Assembly: GCA_021737145.1 (NCBI GenBank)
Contig: JAIPEN010000008.1
Coordinates: 187,585 to 230,713 of the forward strand
Direction: 5' to 3'
DNA length: 43,129 nt
Source of the DNA: Desulfarculaceae bacterium
GTDB lineage: Bacteria > Desulfobacterota > Desulfarculia > Desulfarculales > Desulfarculaceae
Of the stretch, positions 19,984-27,627 are shown in pieces. The translations under genes and the position numbers were made by a program. The notes beneath the pieces were generated by a model. It worked only from the letters and a program-made list of their open reading frames with translations, had not been told where the DNA came from and made no database searches. Every line of letters begins with the position of its first letter. Position 1 is the first letter of the stretch.

Positions 19984-21195
19984 TTGCCCCAAAGCTGGAT
20001 ATCCTTTGCCCGCCGCATGGGGCCCGCCTGGATCGTCAGCGCGGTGGCCTGCGGCCCGGCCACCCTGGCCAGCGTGTCCATCGCCGGGGCCTCCTTTGGC
20101 TACGAGCTGTTGTGGGTGGTCATCCTCAGCGCGGTATTCGGCACCACCGCCCAATACCTGGCCGCCCGGGTGGGCGTGCTGGAGGGCCGGGGCATCATCG
20201 CGGCGGCCTCGGAGCGCCTCAGCCCCCTGTGGGGCTGGATCCTGGCCGTGGACGCGGTGCTGGCCACCTATCTGGCGGCCATCGTGCTGATGAACGCCCT
20301 GGTGGGCATCACCGGCCTGATCACCGGCCTGTCCTCGCCCTGGTGGGGCCTGGCCTACGCGGTGATCCTCTCGGCCATCCTGATGCGCGGGGGATATCCC
20401 TGGCTGGAGCAGCTCTGCAAGGGCCTGGTGGTGCTGGTGGTGGCCTGCCTGGTGGTCACCGCCCTCCGGGCGGACATCGACCCCGCGGCCATGGCCCGGG
20501 GCCTGGTGCCCAGCCTGCCCGGCGGCTCCAGCTCCGCGCTCATGGCCGCGGCCGTCATGGGCGGCGCGGTGCACATCACCATCATCGGCATGCACACCTA
20601 CAACACCAACGCCCGGGGCTGGACCAAGGCCGACCTTCCCCTGGCCCGCTTCGACACCGTGGTCTCCATGGGCCTGGCCTTCGGGCTCTACAGCCTGGCC
20701 ATCTTCCTGGTGGGCGCGGCGGTGCTGCACCCGGCCGGGATCAAGGTGCGCCTGGCCGGCGACGTGGCCCAGGCCCTGGGGCCCCTGCTGGGCAAGGGCG
20801 CCCTGGCCGTGTTTTTGGCCGGGCTGTGGGCGGCCACCTTTTCCACCATCATGCCCACCTACCTGGCCGCCGCCTACTTCATCTTCGACAAGGCGGGCCT
20901 AAAGCCCCGGCGCACCGACAACCGCTTCCGGGCGGTGCTGGCCGGCGGGGTGTTTCTCAGCGCTTTGGGGCCGTTCATCAAGGGCGGCTTCTTCCTGCTC
21001 CTGCCGGTGATGCTGGCCCTGGGCCTGTGCGGCACGCCCATCATCATCGGGGTGATCCTCTACATGCTCAACCAGAAGCGCTTTTACGGGAAATACGTGA
21101 ACTCGGCCTGGCTCAACCTGCTGGGCCTCATCACCCTGGGCATCACCACCCTGCTGGCCGGGCGTTTCATTCTGGCCATACTGGGGATCATGTGA
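19984..21195 (+). CDS. Nramp-related transporter with altered metal-binding site
   Basis: This 403-residue membrane protein (about eleven helices) aligns without gaps to the first helix of Nramp (MntH-type) carriers: MGPAWIVSAVACGPATLASV and AGASFGYELLWV. In true Nramp proteins this helix carries DPGN; here the four residues are GPAT (24-27), so the metal-binding Asp and Asn are missing. In the sixth helix, the A-x-x-M-P-H motif reads A-V-H-I-T-I (195-200), so the Met and the His are also replaced. Transport of Mn2+/Fe2+ by the usual mechanism is therefore doubtful; it may carry a different ion or substrate. The start is TTG (19984) with CGGAGG seven bases upstream. Its stop overlaps the start of the P-loop gene. 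Confidence 0.85.
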   Translation: MPQSWISFARRMGPAWIVSAVACGPATLASVSIAGASFGYELLWVVILSAVFGTTAQYLAARVGVLEGRGIIAAASERLSPLWGWILAVDAVLATYLAAIVLMNALVGITGLITGLSSPWWGLAYAVILSAILMRGGYPWLEQLCKGLVVLVVACLVVTALRADIDPAAMARGLVPSLPGGSSSALMAAAVMGGAVHITIIGMHTYNTNARGWTKADLPLARFDTVVSMGLAFGLYSLAIFLVGAAVLHPAGIKVRLAGDVAQALGPLLGKGALAVFLAGLWAATFSTIMPTYLAAAYFIFDKAGLKPRRTDNRFRAVLAGGVFLSALGPFIKGGFFLLLPVMLALGLCGTPIIIGVILYMLNQKRFYGKYVNSAWLNLLGLITLGITTLLAGRFILAILGIM

Positions 21196-21731
21196 CCGGC
21201 CAGGCCCCCAGCCCGGCCGAGCTCATCGGCTCGCTCACCCTCATCGCCGGGGAGGTCAACTCGGGCAAGACCCGCCTTTTGGCCCGGATCATGCGCGCCT
21301 TTGCCGCCGAGGGCATGGGCCCCCTGGCCCTCATGGACCTGGCCCCGGAGACCATCCGGGGCGTCGGCGGCAAGCTGGGCCCCTTGCCGGGCGTGGAACT
21401 CACGGTCCACGCCCCGCCCATCGCGGCCCCCCGCCTCAGCGGCCGGACCCCGGAGGAGGTGCTGGCCCTGGCCCGGCAAAACGCCGCGGCCATCGAGGAG
21501 TGCTTTGACGCCTACCTGGCCGCCCCGGCCCTGGTGCTGTTTGTCAACGACGTGTCGCTCTACTTGCAGGCCGGCGACCCGGCCCGGCTCCAGGCCGTAT
21601 TGGCCGCCACCCCCACGGTGGTCATGAACGGCTACATGGGCGCCAGCCTGGGCGGCGGCGAGCTGGGCCGGCTGGAGCAGGAGCGCATGGCCGATCTGGC
21701 CGCCCGCTGCGCCAAGCTCATCCGCCTCTAG
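21192..21731 (+). CDS. Small P-loop NTPase-like protein coupled to the Nramp-related gene
   Basis: This 179-residue protein has a Walker A loop GEVNSGKT at residues 20-27 and a Walker B-like hydrophobic strand ALVLFVNDVSLYL near residue 113-125, so a nucleotide-binding protein is likely. I do not recognise the family; it resembles simple NTPase/ATPase domains of the THEP1 or GTPase-accessory kind. GTG (21192-21194) is the start, because it overlaps the transporter stop (GTGA) and gives translational coupling; no ATG lies upstream in frame. No membrane helix is seen. The tight coupling to an Nramp-related carrier suggests it acts with it (energising, regulating or assembling), which is inference. 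Confidence 0.75.
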   Translation: MTGQAPSPAELIGSLTLIAGEVNSGKTRLLARIMRAFAAEGMGPLALMDLAPETIRGVGGKLGPLPGVELTVHAPPIAAPRLSGRTPEEVLALARQNAAAIEECFDAYLAAPALVLFVNDVSLYLQAGDPARLQAVLAATPTVVMNGYMGASLGGGELGRLEQERMADLAARCAKLIRL

Positions 21732-21805
21732 CCCCCTTGCCCCGCCCCGCCCCCTGGGATAGGTTACGGCCAAGCCCGCCCTTTCTCTTTATCCGGAGGA
21801 TCGCC

Positions 21806-22324
21806 ATGCGCCGCGCCATCTTGATTCTTTTTGCAGCCGCGCTCCTGCTCTGCCTGGCCGTCCCGGCCCTGGCCGGGCAAAAACTCGCCTGGCGGGAGGT
21901 CAGCCACCTGACCCAGGTGAACAAGATCGCGGCTCCCGACGCCAAGGACCATCTCATCGGGGTGTACCAGCACCAGGGGGTGTGCCTGTTCAGCGGCGGC
22001 CAGCAGGCGGCCTATGACAACGTGGGCGCCTTTGACGTGTACGACCATGACGGCGGCGAGCGGCTGCACCAGGGCTACGGCAAGGTGCTGTTCAGCGACG
22101 GCTCCTTCATCCTGTTCAAGACCCAGGGCCAGGAATATTTCGAAAAGGGCAACGACCTGCCCCGGGTCAAGGGCACCGGCAGCTTCCTGGGCGGCACCGG
22201 CCGCTACCAGGGCATCCAGGGCACCCTGAGCTTTTCCGGCGGCTACGTCAGCGGCCTCAAGGACGACGACACCGGTGGCGACGCGGTGCTGGACTACACC
22301 GCCGAGTACACCCTGGCCAAGTAG
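21806..22324 (+). CDS. Secreted small beta-barrel protein (allene oxide cyclase barrel-like)
   Basis: This 172-residue protein starts with a signal peptide (MRRAILILFAAALLLCLAVP, cleavage likely after ALA at about 23), so it is exported. The rest is all beta, with the C-terminal motif KGTGSFLGGTGRYQGIQGTL and SFSGGYVSG, like the GTGxxxGGTGxY repeat of allene-oxide-cyclase-barrel and dirigent-like proteins. The function of bacterial members is unknown. The ATG at 21806 is chosen because GGAGG lies six bases upstream and it begins a good signal. It follows the P-loop gene by 74 bp on the same strand. Confidence 0.75.
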   Translation: MRRAILILFAAALLLCLAVPALAGQKLAWREVSHLTQVNKIAAPDAKDHLIGVYQHQGVCLFSGGQQAAYDNVGAFDVYDHDGGERLHQGYGKVLFSDGSFILFKTQGQEYFEKGNDLPRVKGTGSFLGGTGRYQGIQGTLSFSGGYVSGLKDDDTGGDAVLDYTAEYTLAK

Positions 22325-22334
22325 CCGCGCGGCC

Positions 22335-22362
22335 AAAAAAAGACCCCACCCTGGCGGGTGGG
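22335..22362 (-). terminator. Intrinsic terminator of the small minus-strand gene
   Basis: Stem CCCACCC-tggc-GGGTGGG (22345-22362; 7 bp, 4-base loop). On the minus strand the hairpin is followed by TC and seven T (22341-22335), the normal intrinsic terminator. It serves the minus-strand gene at 22388-22630; in the plus direction there is no T-tract, so it is one-sided. Confidence 0.75.
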
Positions 22363-22387
22363 CCCGTCCGCGCCTGGGGCGCGGCGC

Positions 22388-22630
22388 TCAGTTTTCGAAG
22401 TTTACCTCGTCAAAGGCGGGCAGGTCCCCGGCGTCGGCCGCGTGGGCGCTCCAGAAGTCCTGAATGCGCTTGGCCAGGGTCACGAACTCCTCGCGTTCCT
22501 CCGGCTTCTCGTCCACGTAAGCGGCCACCGCGTCCACCGGGCTGTCCACCCACTCGCTGGTGATCAGGTTGCGGTAGCCCTTTTGGGGCTGCCACTCGAT
22601 CATGGCTCCGCAATATTTGAAAATGGCCAT
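22388..22630 (-). CDS. Unknown 80-residue acidic protein
   Basis: I do not recognise this protein. It is small, soluble and acidic: it starts MAIFKYCGAMIEWQPQKGY, then RNLITSEWVDSPVDAVAAYV and DEKPEEREEFVTLAKRIQDF, and ends DLPAFDEVNFEN. The ATG at 22628-22630 has GGGAGAG about six bases upstream and matches the sequence start better than a longer start at 22699. A clear intrinsic terminator follows the stop. No neighbouring gene on the same strand suggests a role. Confidence 0.6.
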   Translation of the reverse strand: MAIFKYCGAMIEWQPQKGYRNLITSEWVDSPVDAVAAYVDEKPEEREEFVTLAKRIQDFWSAHAADAGDLPAFDEVNFEN

Positions 22631-22842
22631 AACGGCTCTCCCGTCCTTGAAGTCCGCCCCCTCTGGTCCATAAGTTAACCAGCCCGGGCGGCCCCGCAAG
22701 GACGGGGCGCGGGGACTGCCCCTTGAACACGTCGTGGTTAAGTTAGCCAGGCAGCCACGAAGTGGGCTACAATGCCCCTGCTTTCTTCAGGGCATGGCTC
22801 TTGCGGTCGAGGTGGATCCCCAGCCCGCCTGCCGGCCATGGC

Positions 22843-22862
22843 CCAGATATGACCAGATATGA
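22843..22862. repeat. Tandem 10-bp repeat upstream of the hydrolase gene
   Basis: CCAGATATGA occurs twice in direct tandem, ending about 18 bp before the hydrolase ATG at 22881 and overlapping its leader. It could be a binding site; the meaning is unknown. Confidence 0.45.
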
Positions 22863-22880
22863 ACAGCTTAGGAGCAGGCA

Positions 22881-23768
22881 ATGTCTCAAGCGAGAGCCAA
22901 TGGAATCCAGATCGAGTATGAGACTTTTGGCGACAGCGCTTCGCCGGCCTTGTTGTTGATCGCGGGCAATGGCGCCCAGCTGATCTTTTGGGAAGACGAG
23001 TTCTGCCAGTCATTGGCCCAAAATGGTTTCTATGTAATTTGTTTTGACAACCGCGATGCCGGCCTTTCCACCAAGTTCGACCAAGCGGGCGTCCCGGACC
23101 TCATGGCCGCCTTCCAGGCCGCCATGCAAGGCAAGCCCGTGCAAGCGGCCTACTCTCTGGACGACATGGCCGATGATGCGGTTGGCCTGCTGAATGCCCT
23201 GGGCATTGGAAAGGCGCATATCTGCGGCCTTTCCATGGGCGGCATGATCGCCCAGGTCGTGGCCTGCCGGCATCCGGAGCATGTTCTAAGCCTTACTTGC
23301 ATAATGTCCAACACGGGCAATCCCCAGGCCCCCCAGGGCAAGCCCGAGGCCCTGGCCGCGGTCATGGCCCCCGCCCCGGAGGGACGCGAGGCCTTTATTG
23401 AACACAACCTGGAGGTATGGCGGAAAATCTGGAGCCCCGGGTTTCCCTTTGAAGAACAAAGGGCCCGAACCTTCATGGAAAAGAGCTATGACCGTTCCTT
23501 TTGCCCGCAGGGCATGGCCCGCCAGAACCTGGCCATCATGGCCACCGGCGACCGGCGGCCGTTGCTGGCGTCCATCAAGGCCCCGGCCCTGATTATCCAT
23601 GGCTCAGCCGACCCGCTGATCCCCCTGGAGGCGGGCCAAGAGGCCGTCCGGGTGATACCAGGAGCGAGTTTTTTGGTAATCGAGGGCATGGGGCATGATC
23701 TGCCCCAAGGGGTTTGGGAGCGGATAGTGGACGCCGTTTCCCGGCATGCCCAGCAGGCCAACCCATGA
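22881..23768 (+). CDS. Alpha/beta hydrolase
   Basis: This 295-residue alpha/beta hydrolase has the nucleophile Ser118 in CGLSMGGMIAQ, the acid Asp in HGSADPLIP and the His in GMGHDLP. GNGAQLIFWEDEF and FDNRDAGLSTKF near the N-terminus form the oxyanion part. The pattern is like RdmC/3-oxoadipate enol-lactonase-type esterases; the substrate is unknown. The ATG at 22881 has AGGAG seven bases upstream. Base usage is less GC-rich than the neighbours (TTT, TTG, AAT codons), a mild sign of separate origin. A strong hairpin follows the stop. Confidence 0.9.
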   Translation: MSQARANGIQIEYETFGDSASPALLLIAGNGAQLIFWEDEFCQSLAQNGFYVICFDNRDAGLSTKFDQAGVPDLMAAFQAAMQGKPVQAAYSLDDMADDAVGLLNALGIGKAHICGLSMGGMIAQVVACRHPEHVLSLTCIMSNTGNPQAPQGKPEALAAVMAPAPEGREAFIEHNLEVWRKIWSPGFPFEEQRARTFMEKSYDRSFCPQGMARQNLAIMATGDRRPLLASIKAPALIIHGSADPLIPLEAGQEAVRVIPGASFLVIEGMGHDLPQGVWERIVDAVSRHAQQANP

Positions 23769-23820
23769 AACCAAACGGCCGGCGCGGCATCTCTGGGAAA
23801 TGCCGCGCCGGCCGTGGTTG
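23769..23820. terminator. Bidirectional terminator between convergent genes
   Basis: A perfect 16-bp stem (ACGGCCGGCGCGGCAT, 23775-23790, with its complement at 23800-23815) with a nine-base loop lies between the convergent hydrolase and decarboxylase genes. On the minus strand it is followed by TTTGGTTT, on the plus strand by TGGTTGTT, so T-tracts are imperfect but present on both sides. Confidence 0.6.
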
Positions 23821-23870
23821 TTGGTGGCGTTTTGGCCTCTGCCTTGAGGGCGATCCGCCCTCGCCCCGGC

Positions 23871-26168
23871 CTACTCCTTGACCACGTAGGTGTAGTACTT
23901 CAGCTCGCCGTCTTCGGTGCGCACCTCGATGCCGTGGTTCTCGCTCTCGAATCCCGGGAAGGCCCCGTCGAACTCCTGCATCATGGCCAGGTAGTCGATG
24001 ATCACCTGGCTCTTCTTGTCGAAGCGCTCGCCGGGCATGATGATGGGAATGCCCGGAGGATAGGGCACCACCATCACCGCGGCCACCCGCTCGGAGATCT
24101 GATCCAGGGGCAACAGCTCCACCTCGTCCTTGATCACCGCGCGATAGGCCAGGGCCGGGGTCATGGCCGGGGCGGGCAGGGTGTCGTAGACCTTTTTGAC
24201 GATGCGGGCCATGTCCTTGGCCTTGTAGTGCTGGTGCATGTCCTGGGCCAGGTCCTTGAGCCCCATGCCCTTGTAGCGCTGGGGATAGGCGGTGGTCAGG
24301 TCGGAGAAGAGCTGCTCCAGGGGCAGGTTCTGGTCATAGGCCCGCTTGAACTCGAACAGGGCGGCCAGGAGGGTGCCGGACTTGCCCTTGGTCACGCCCA
24401 TGGAGAAGAGCATGAGGAAGGAGTAGATGTTGGTCTTCTCGGGCACTATGCCGTCGGCCTCCAGGAACTTGCTCACCAGGGCGGCGGGGATGCCCTCCTT
24501 GGCCATGGAGCCGTTGGAGTTGATGCCCGGCGCCACGATGGTCACCTTGATGGGATCCAGCATGGCCTGGCCCTTGCCCAGCCCGTCGAAACCGTGCCAC
24601 TTCTCGCCCGGGGCCAGCTCCCAGTAGCGGGCCTGGTTCTCCAGCTCGGTGTCGCTCAGTTCGGCAAAGGCCTTCTTGCCCCGGCCCTTGATGGGCTGCC
24701 AGCAAGAGAAGAACCAGTCCTTGCCCTTGGCCAGCTCCTTTTCCACCGAGTAGAGCTTCTTGCGGAAGGCCACCGCCTCGGAGATGCAGTCGCTTATGAG
24801 CACCTGGCCCCGGCCGTCCTGCATCATGCGGGTGGCCACGTCCAGGCTGCCGATGATGCTGTACTGGGGGCTGGTGGAGGTGTGCATCATAAAGGCCTCG
24901 TTGAAGCGGTCCGGGTCCACCTTGCCCTTGGGGTCGGTAACGTGGCGGTCCTTCACGTGCACCATGGAGGCCTGGCTAAAGGCGGCCAGGAGTTTGTGGG
25001 TGGACTGGCTGGCGAACATGGGCGGCCCGCCCTTTTCGCCGGGATGGTCGTAGGTGGCGTAGCGCTCGTCATAGATGGGATGGAAGCAGGCATAGGCGTA
25101 CCAGGCCTCGTCGAAGTGCAGGCCCTGGGTGCAGTCCTTCAGCCCGTCCTTCACCTGGCCGGTGTGGTAGAGCAGGCCGTCGTAGGTGGAGTTGGTCACC
25201 ACCGTGTGGGCCACCTCCGCGGGCTTGACTCCCTTGGTCAGGGGGTTGTCCCTCAGGCGCTTGGCCACCGAGGCCTTGGAGAACTCGCTGGCCGGGATAG
25301 GCCCGATGATGCCCTGATAGTTGCGGGTGGGGTTCAGATACACCGGAGTGGCTCCGGTGAGGATCAGCGAGTGCATCATGGACTTGTGGCAGTTGCGGTC
25401 CACCAGCACCACGTCGCCCGGCGACACCCGGCCGCAGAGGATGACCTTGTTGGCCGTGGAGGTGCCGTTGGTCACGAAATAGGTCTGGTCGGCCTTGAAG
25501 GCCTGGGCCGCGTTGCGCTCGGACACCCCCACCACGCCGGAGTGCTCCATGAGCGATCCCAGCTCGGGCACGCTGATGGACAGGTCCGAGCGCAGGGTGT
25601 TTTCGCCGTAGAAGTGGAACAGCACCCGCCCCACCGGTGATTTCAAGAAGGCGGTGCCCCCGGTGTGCCCCGGGGTGTGCCAGGCGTACTTGTACTCCTC
25701 GGAGTACTCCACCAGCATCTTGAAAAACGGCGGCATGAGCTTTTCGGCGTAGTGCTCCACCGCCTGCTCGATGCGCCCGGCGATGAAGTCCGGGGTGTCC
25801 TCGGTGGGCCAGATGTAGCCGTGGGCCAGGCTGTCCAGGCCCAGGGGGATGTCCTCCACGCTGGCCCGCGAGAGGATCAGATACAGCGGCATCTGGAAGT
25901 TGCGCTCCTTGGCCTCCTGGGCCAGGGCCTCGGCCTCCTTGCGGGCGGCGGCCGAGCTGCTGCACAACTCCCAGTCCAGCACCACGCAGCCCACGTCCGG
26001 ACGGCCGATGAGGGTCATGCGGCCGTCGGACAGGGTCTCGGCCTCCAACACCTCCAATTCCAAGAGTTCCAGCTCGTCGATGAAGCTGTCCAGGGCGCGG
26101 CCCAGGTATCCCTCGGCCCCCAGGTTGCCGGAGATGATCAAAACCGGGAAGTCCTTGTACCAGTCCAT
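23871..26168 (-). CDS. Arginine/lysine/ornithine decarboxylase, biodegradative (AdiA-like)
   Basis: This 765-residue PLP enzyme of the large Orn/Lys/Arg decarboxylase family resembles AdiA/LdcC in length and order. The N-terminal wing domain (about 1-130) is a Rossmann-like response-receiver fold. The core has HTPGHTGGTAF (164-174), NGTSTANKVI (234-243), His261 in NCHKSMMHS, Asp353 in HFDEAWYAY, and the PLP lysine Lys392 in STHKLLAAFSQ. The C-terminal domain follows, ending YYTYVVKE. Decarboxylation of arginine or lysine consumes a proton, and such genes often serve acid resistance or polyamine supply. The ATG (26166-26168) has AGAGGGG just upstream. Which amino acid it uses cannot be told. 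No antiporter lies beside it. Confidence 0.92.
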   Translation of the reverse strand: MDWYKDFPVLIISGNLGAEGYLGRALDSFIDELELLELEVLEAETLSDGRMTLIGRPDVGCVVLDWELCSSSAAARKEAEALAQEAKERNFQMPLYLILSRASVEDIPLGLDSLAHGYIWPTEDTPDFIAGRIEQAVEHYAEKLMPPFFKMLVEYSEEYKYAWHTPGHTGGTAFLKSPVGRVLFHFYGENTLRSDLSISVPELGSLMEHSGVVGVSERNAAQAFKADQTYFVTNGTSTANKVILCGRVSPGDVVLVDRNCHKSMMHSLILTGATPVYLNPTRNYQGIIGPIPASEFSKASVAKRLRDNPLTKGVKPAEVAHTVVTNSTYDGLLYHTGQVKDGLKDCTQGLHFDEAWYAYACFHPIYDERYATYDHPGEKGGPPMFASQSTHKLLAAFSQASMVHVKDRHVTDPKGKVDPDRFNEAFMMHTSTSPQYSIIGSLDVATRMMQDGRGQVLISDCISEAVAFRKKLYSVEKELAKGKDWFFSCWQPIKGRGKKAFAELSDTELENQARYWELAPGEKWHGFDGLGKGQAMLDPIKVTIVAPGINSNGSMAKEGIPAALVSKFLEADGIVPEKTNIYSFLMLFSMGVTKGKSGTLLAALFEFKRAYDQNLPLEQLFSDLTTAYPQRYKGMGLKDLAQDMHQHYKAKDMARIVKKVYDTLPAPAMTPALAYRAVIKDEVELLPLDQISERVAAVMVVPYPPGIPIIMPGERFDKKSQVIIDYLAMMQEFDGAFPGFESENHGIEVRTEDGELKYYTYVVKE

Positions 26169-26334
26169 AATCCCCTCTCCCGTGAATGGTGAGCGCCCGG
26201 CAAGCGGCGCTGGCGCGGAATGTGCTCTGTATCTAGTGATGGTAACCCATGGGAAACCCCGTGAACAAGCCGGTCTTGGGCTGCGGCCCGGTTTGTCCGT
26301 GGCCGGGGGAGAGCAAAGAAATCGGTGGGAAGGC

Positions 26335-26369
26335 GAACAAGGCCCGGCTCCGTCCCAGCGGACCGGGCC
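26335..26369 (-). terminator. Candidate terminator after the M20 peptidase gene
   Basis: GGCCCGGTCCG (minus strand) pairs with CGGAGCCGGGCC around a six-base loop (26341-26369), followed by TTGTT. The stem is strong, the T-tract poor. It lies 76 bp after the peptidase stop and upstream of the decarboxylase on the same strand. Confidence 0.4.
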
Positions 26370-26444
26370 ATGCGCGGACGCCTCGGTCTTTTTCCGGCCC
26401 GGCCCTCGCCGGCAGCGCCGTACGCCGCGTCCCGGCCAGGCCGC

Positions 26445-27563
26445 CTAGGCGCACCAGTGTTGGGCTATGGCCAGATAGTCTTCCGCCGCCTCTGGGATGT
26501 TGGCCACCCGGCAGGTCTCGTCGGTCACATGGGCCTGGTCCGGCGAGCCCGGTCCCAGCAGCAGGGTGGGCGCGTCGCCCAGGGCCCGGCTCAGGGCCGC
26601 GCCGTCGGTGAAATAGGTGGCCCCGGCCGGCTGGGGCGGCTGGCCCCGGCGCTGGCCGATTATCCCGGCCACCGTTTCGACCCAGGGGTCCCCGGGGTCG
26701 GTCCACAGGGCCTCGGACTCGGCAATGGGGGTCAGCTCGGCCTCGGGCCCCAGCAGCCCGGCGATCCGGGCCCGCGCCCCGGCCAGGTCCATGCCCGGCA
26801 CCAGGCGCAAATCCAGGCTCAGCTCGGCCCGGTCGGGCACCACGTTGGTGGCCTTGCCCCCGCTGATGGTGCCCACGTTCAGGGTGGCCGGGCCCAGCAC
26901 CGGGTGGGGCGGGGCGTCAAAGGAAAAGGCGGCCAGCTCGCCCACCGCGGCCGCCGCCTTGTGGATGGCGTTGTCGCCCAGCTCGGGCATGGAGCCGTGG
27001 GCCGAGACGCCCCGGAACACCGCCTTGAGCCACAGGGCCCCCTTGTGCCCCAGCATGAGCCGGTTGCCGGTGGGCTCGGCCACCAGCACCGCCTTGGCCC
27101 CGCCCAAGAGCTCGGGGTGTTGGGCCAGGTGTTCGGCCCCCTGGCAACTGGTCTCCTCCCCGGCGGTGAGGGCCAACACCAGCCCGGCCTTGGCCGGCCT
27201 CTGGGCGGCCAGGGCCAGCGCGGCCCATACGATTATCGCCACCCCGCTTTTCATGTCGCTGGAGCCCCGGCCGTGGATCAGGCCGTTGTTTATGGCGCCG
27301 TCAAAGGGGTCGCTCTGCCAGGGCTGGTCCCCCGGCGACACGGTGTCCAGATGCCCGGTCATCATCAGCGGCGGCTCGGGCCCAAAGCGCAGAGTGGCCA
27401 CCAGGCTGGGCCGTCCGGGCGCGAACTCGGCAATGGTCAGCTCATAGCCAGCCGCGCTGAGCAGCGGCGACAACAGCTCCACGGCTGCGGCCTCGTTGCC
27501 CGGCGGGTTGCAGGTGTTCAGGCGGACGAGCCGGCTGGTGAGTTCCACGGGATCGGGAAGCAT
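26445..27563 (-). CDS. M20 family metallopeptidase (ArgE/DapE-like)
   Basis: This 372-residue dizinc hydrolase of the ArgE/DapE/CPG2 family removes an acyl or amino acid from a peptide-like bond. The metal ligands and catalytic residues are visible: His71 in GHLDTVSPG, Asp103 in GRGSSDMKSG, catalytic Glu136 and ligand Glu137 in TAGEETSC, Glu163 in VAEPTGN and a C-terminal His in DQAHVTDE. The dimerisation domain runs through the middle (GVSAHGSMPELGDNAIHK). It is cytoplasmic. The substrate is unknown; the adjacent arginine/lysine decarboxylase makes an N-acyl amino acid plausible but not shown. The MFS gene lies 64 bp upstream on the same strand and may import the substrate. ATG at 27561-27563. 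Confidence 0.92.
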   Translation of the reverse strand: MLPDPVELTSRLVRLNTCNPPGNEAAAVELLSPLLSAAGYELTIAEFAPGRPSLVATLRFGPEPPLMMTGHLDTVSPGDQPWQSDPFDGAINNGLIHGRGSSDMKSGVAIIVWAALALAAQRPAKAGLVLALTAGEETSCQGAEHLAQHPELLGGAKAVLVAEPTGNRLMLGHKGALWLKAVFRGVSAHGSMPELGDNAIHKAAAAVGELAAFSFDAPPHPVLGPATLNVGTISGGKATNVVPDRAELSLDLRLVPGMDLAGARARIAGLLGPEAELTPIAESEALWTDPGDPWVETVAGIIGQRRGQPPQPAGATYFTDGAALSRALGDAPTLLLGPGSPDQAHVTDETCRVANIPEAAEDYLAIAQHWCA

Positions 27564-27627
27564 AATGGCGCTCCTGTAAAACGGTGCTGGTTAAATCTCA
27601 CCACAGAGTCCGCTGGTTGCCAAGGGC

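Noticed and set aside
19650..21731. A 693-codon plus-strand frame joining an upstream region to the P-loop protein
   Set aside because: Its first three quarters are the shifted reading of the Nramp-like gene. Only the last 179 codons form a real protein, starting at GTG 21192.
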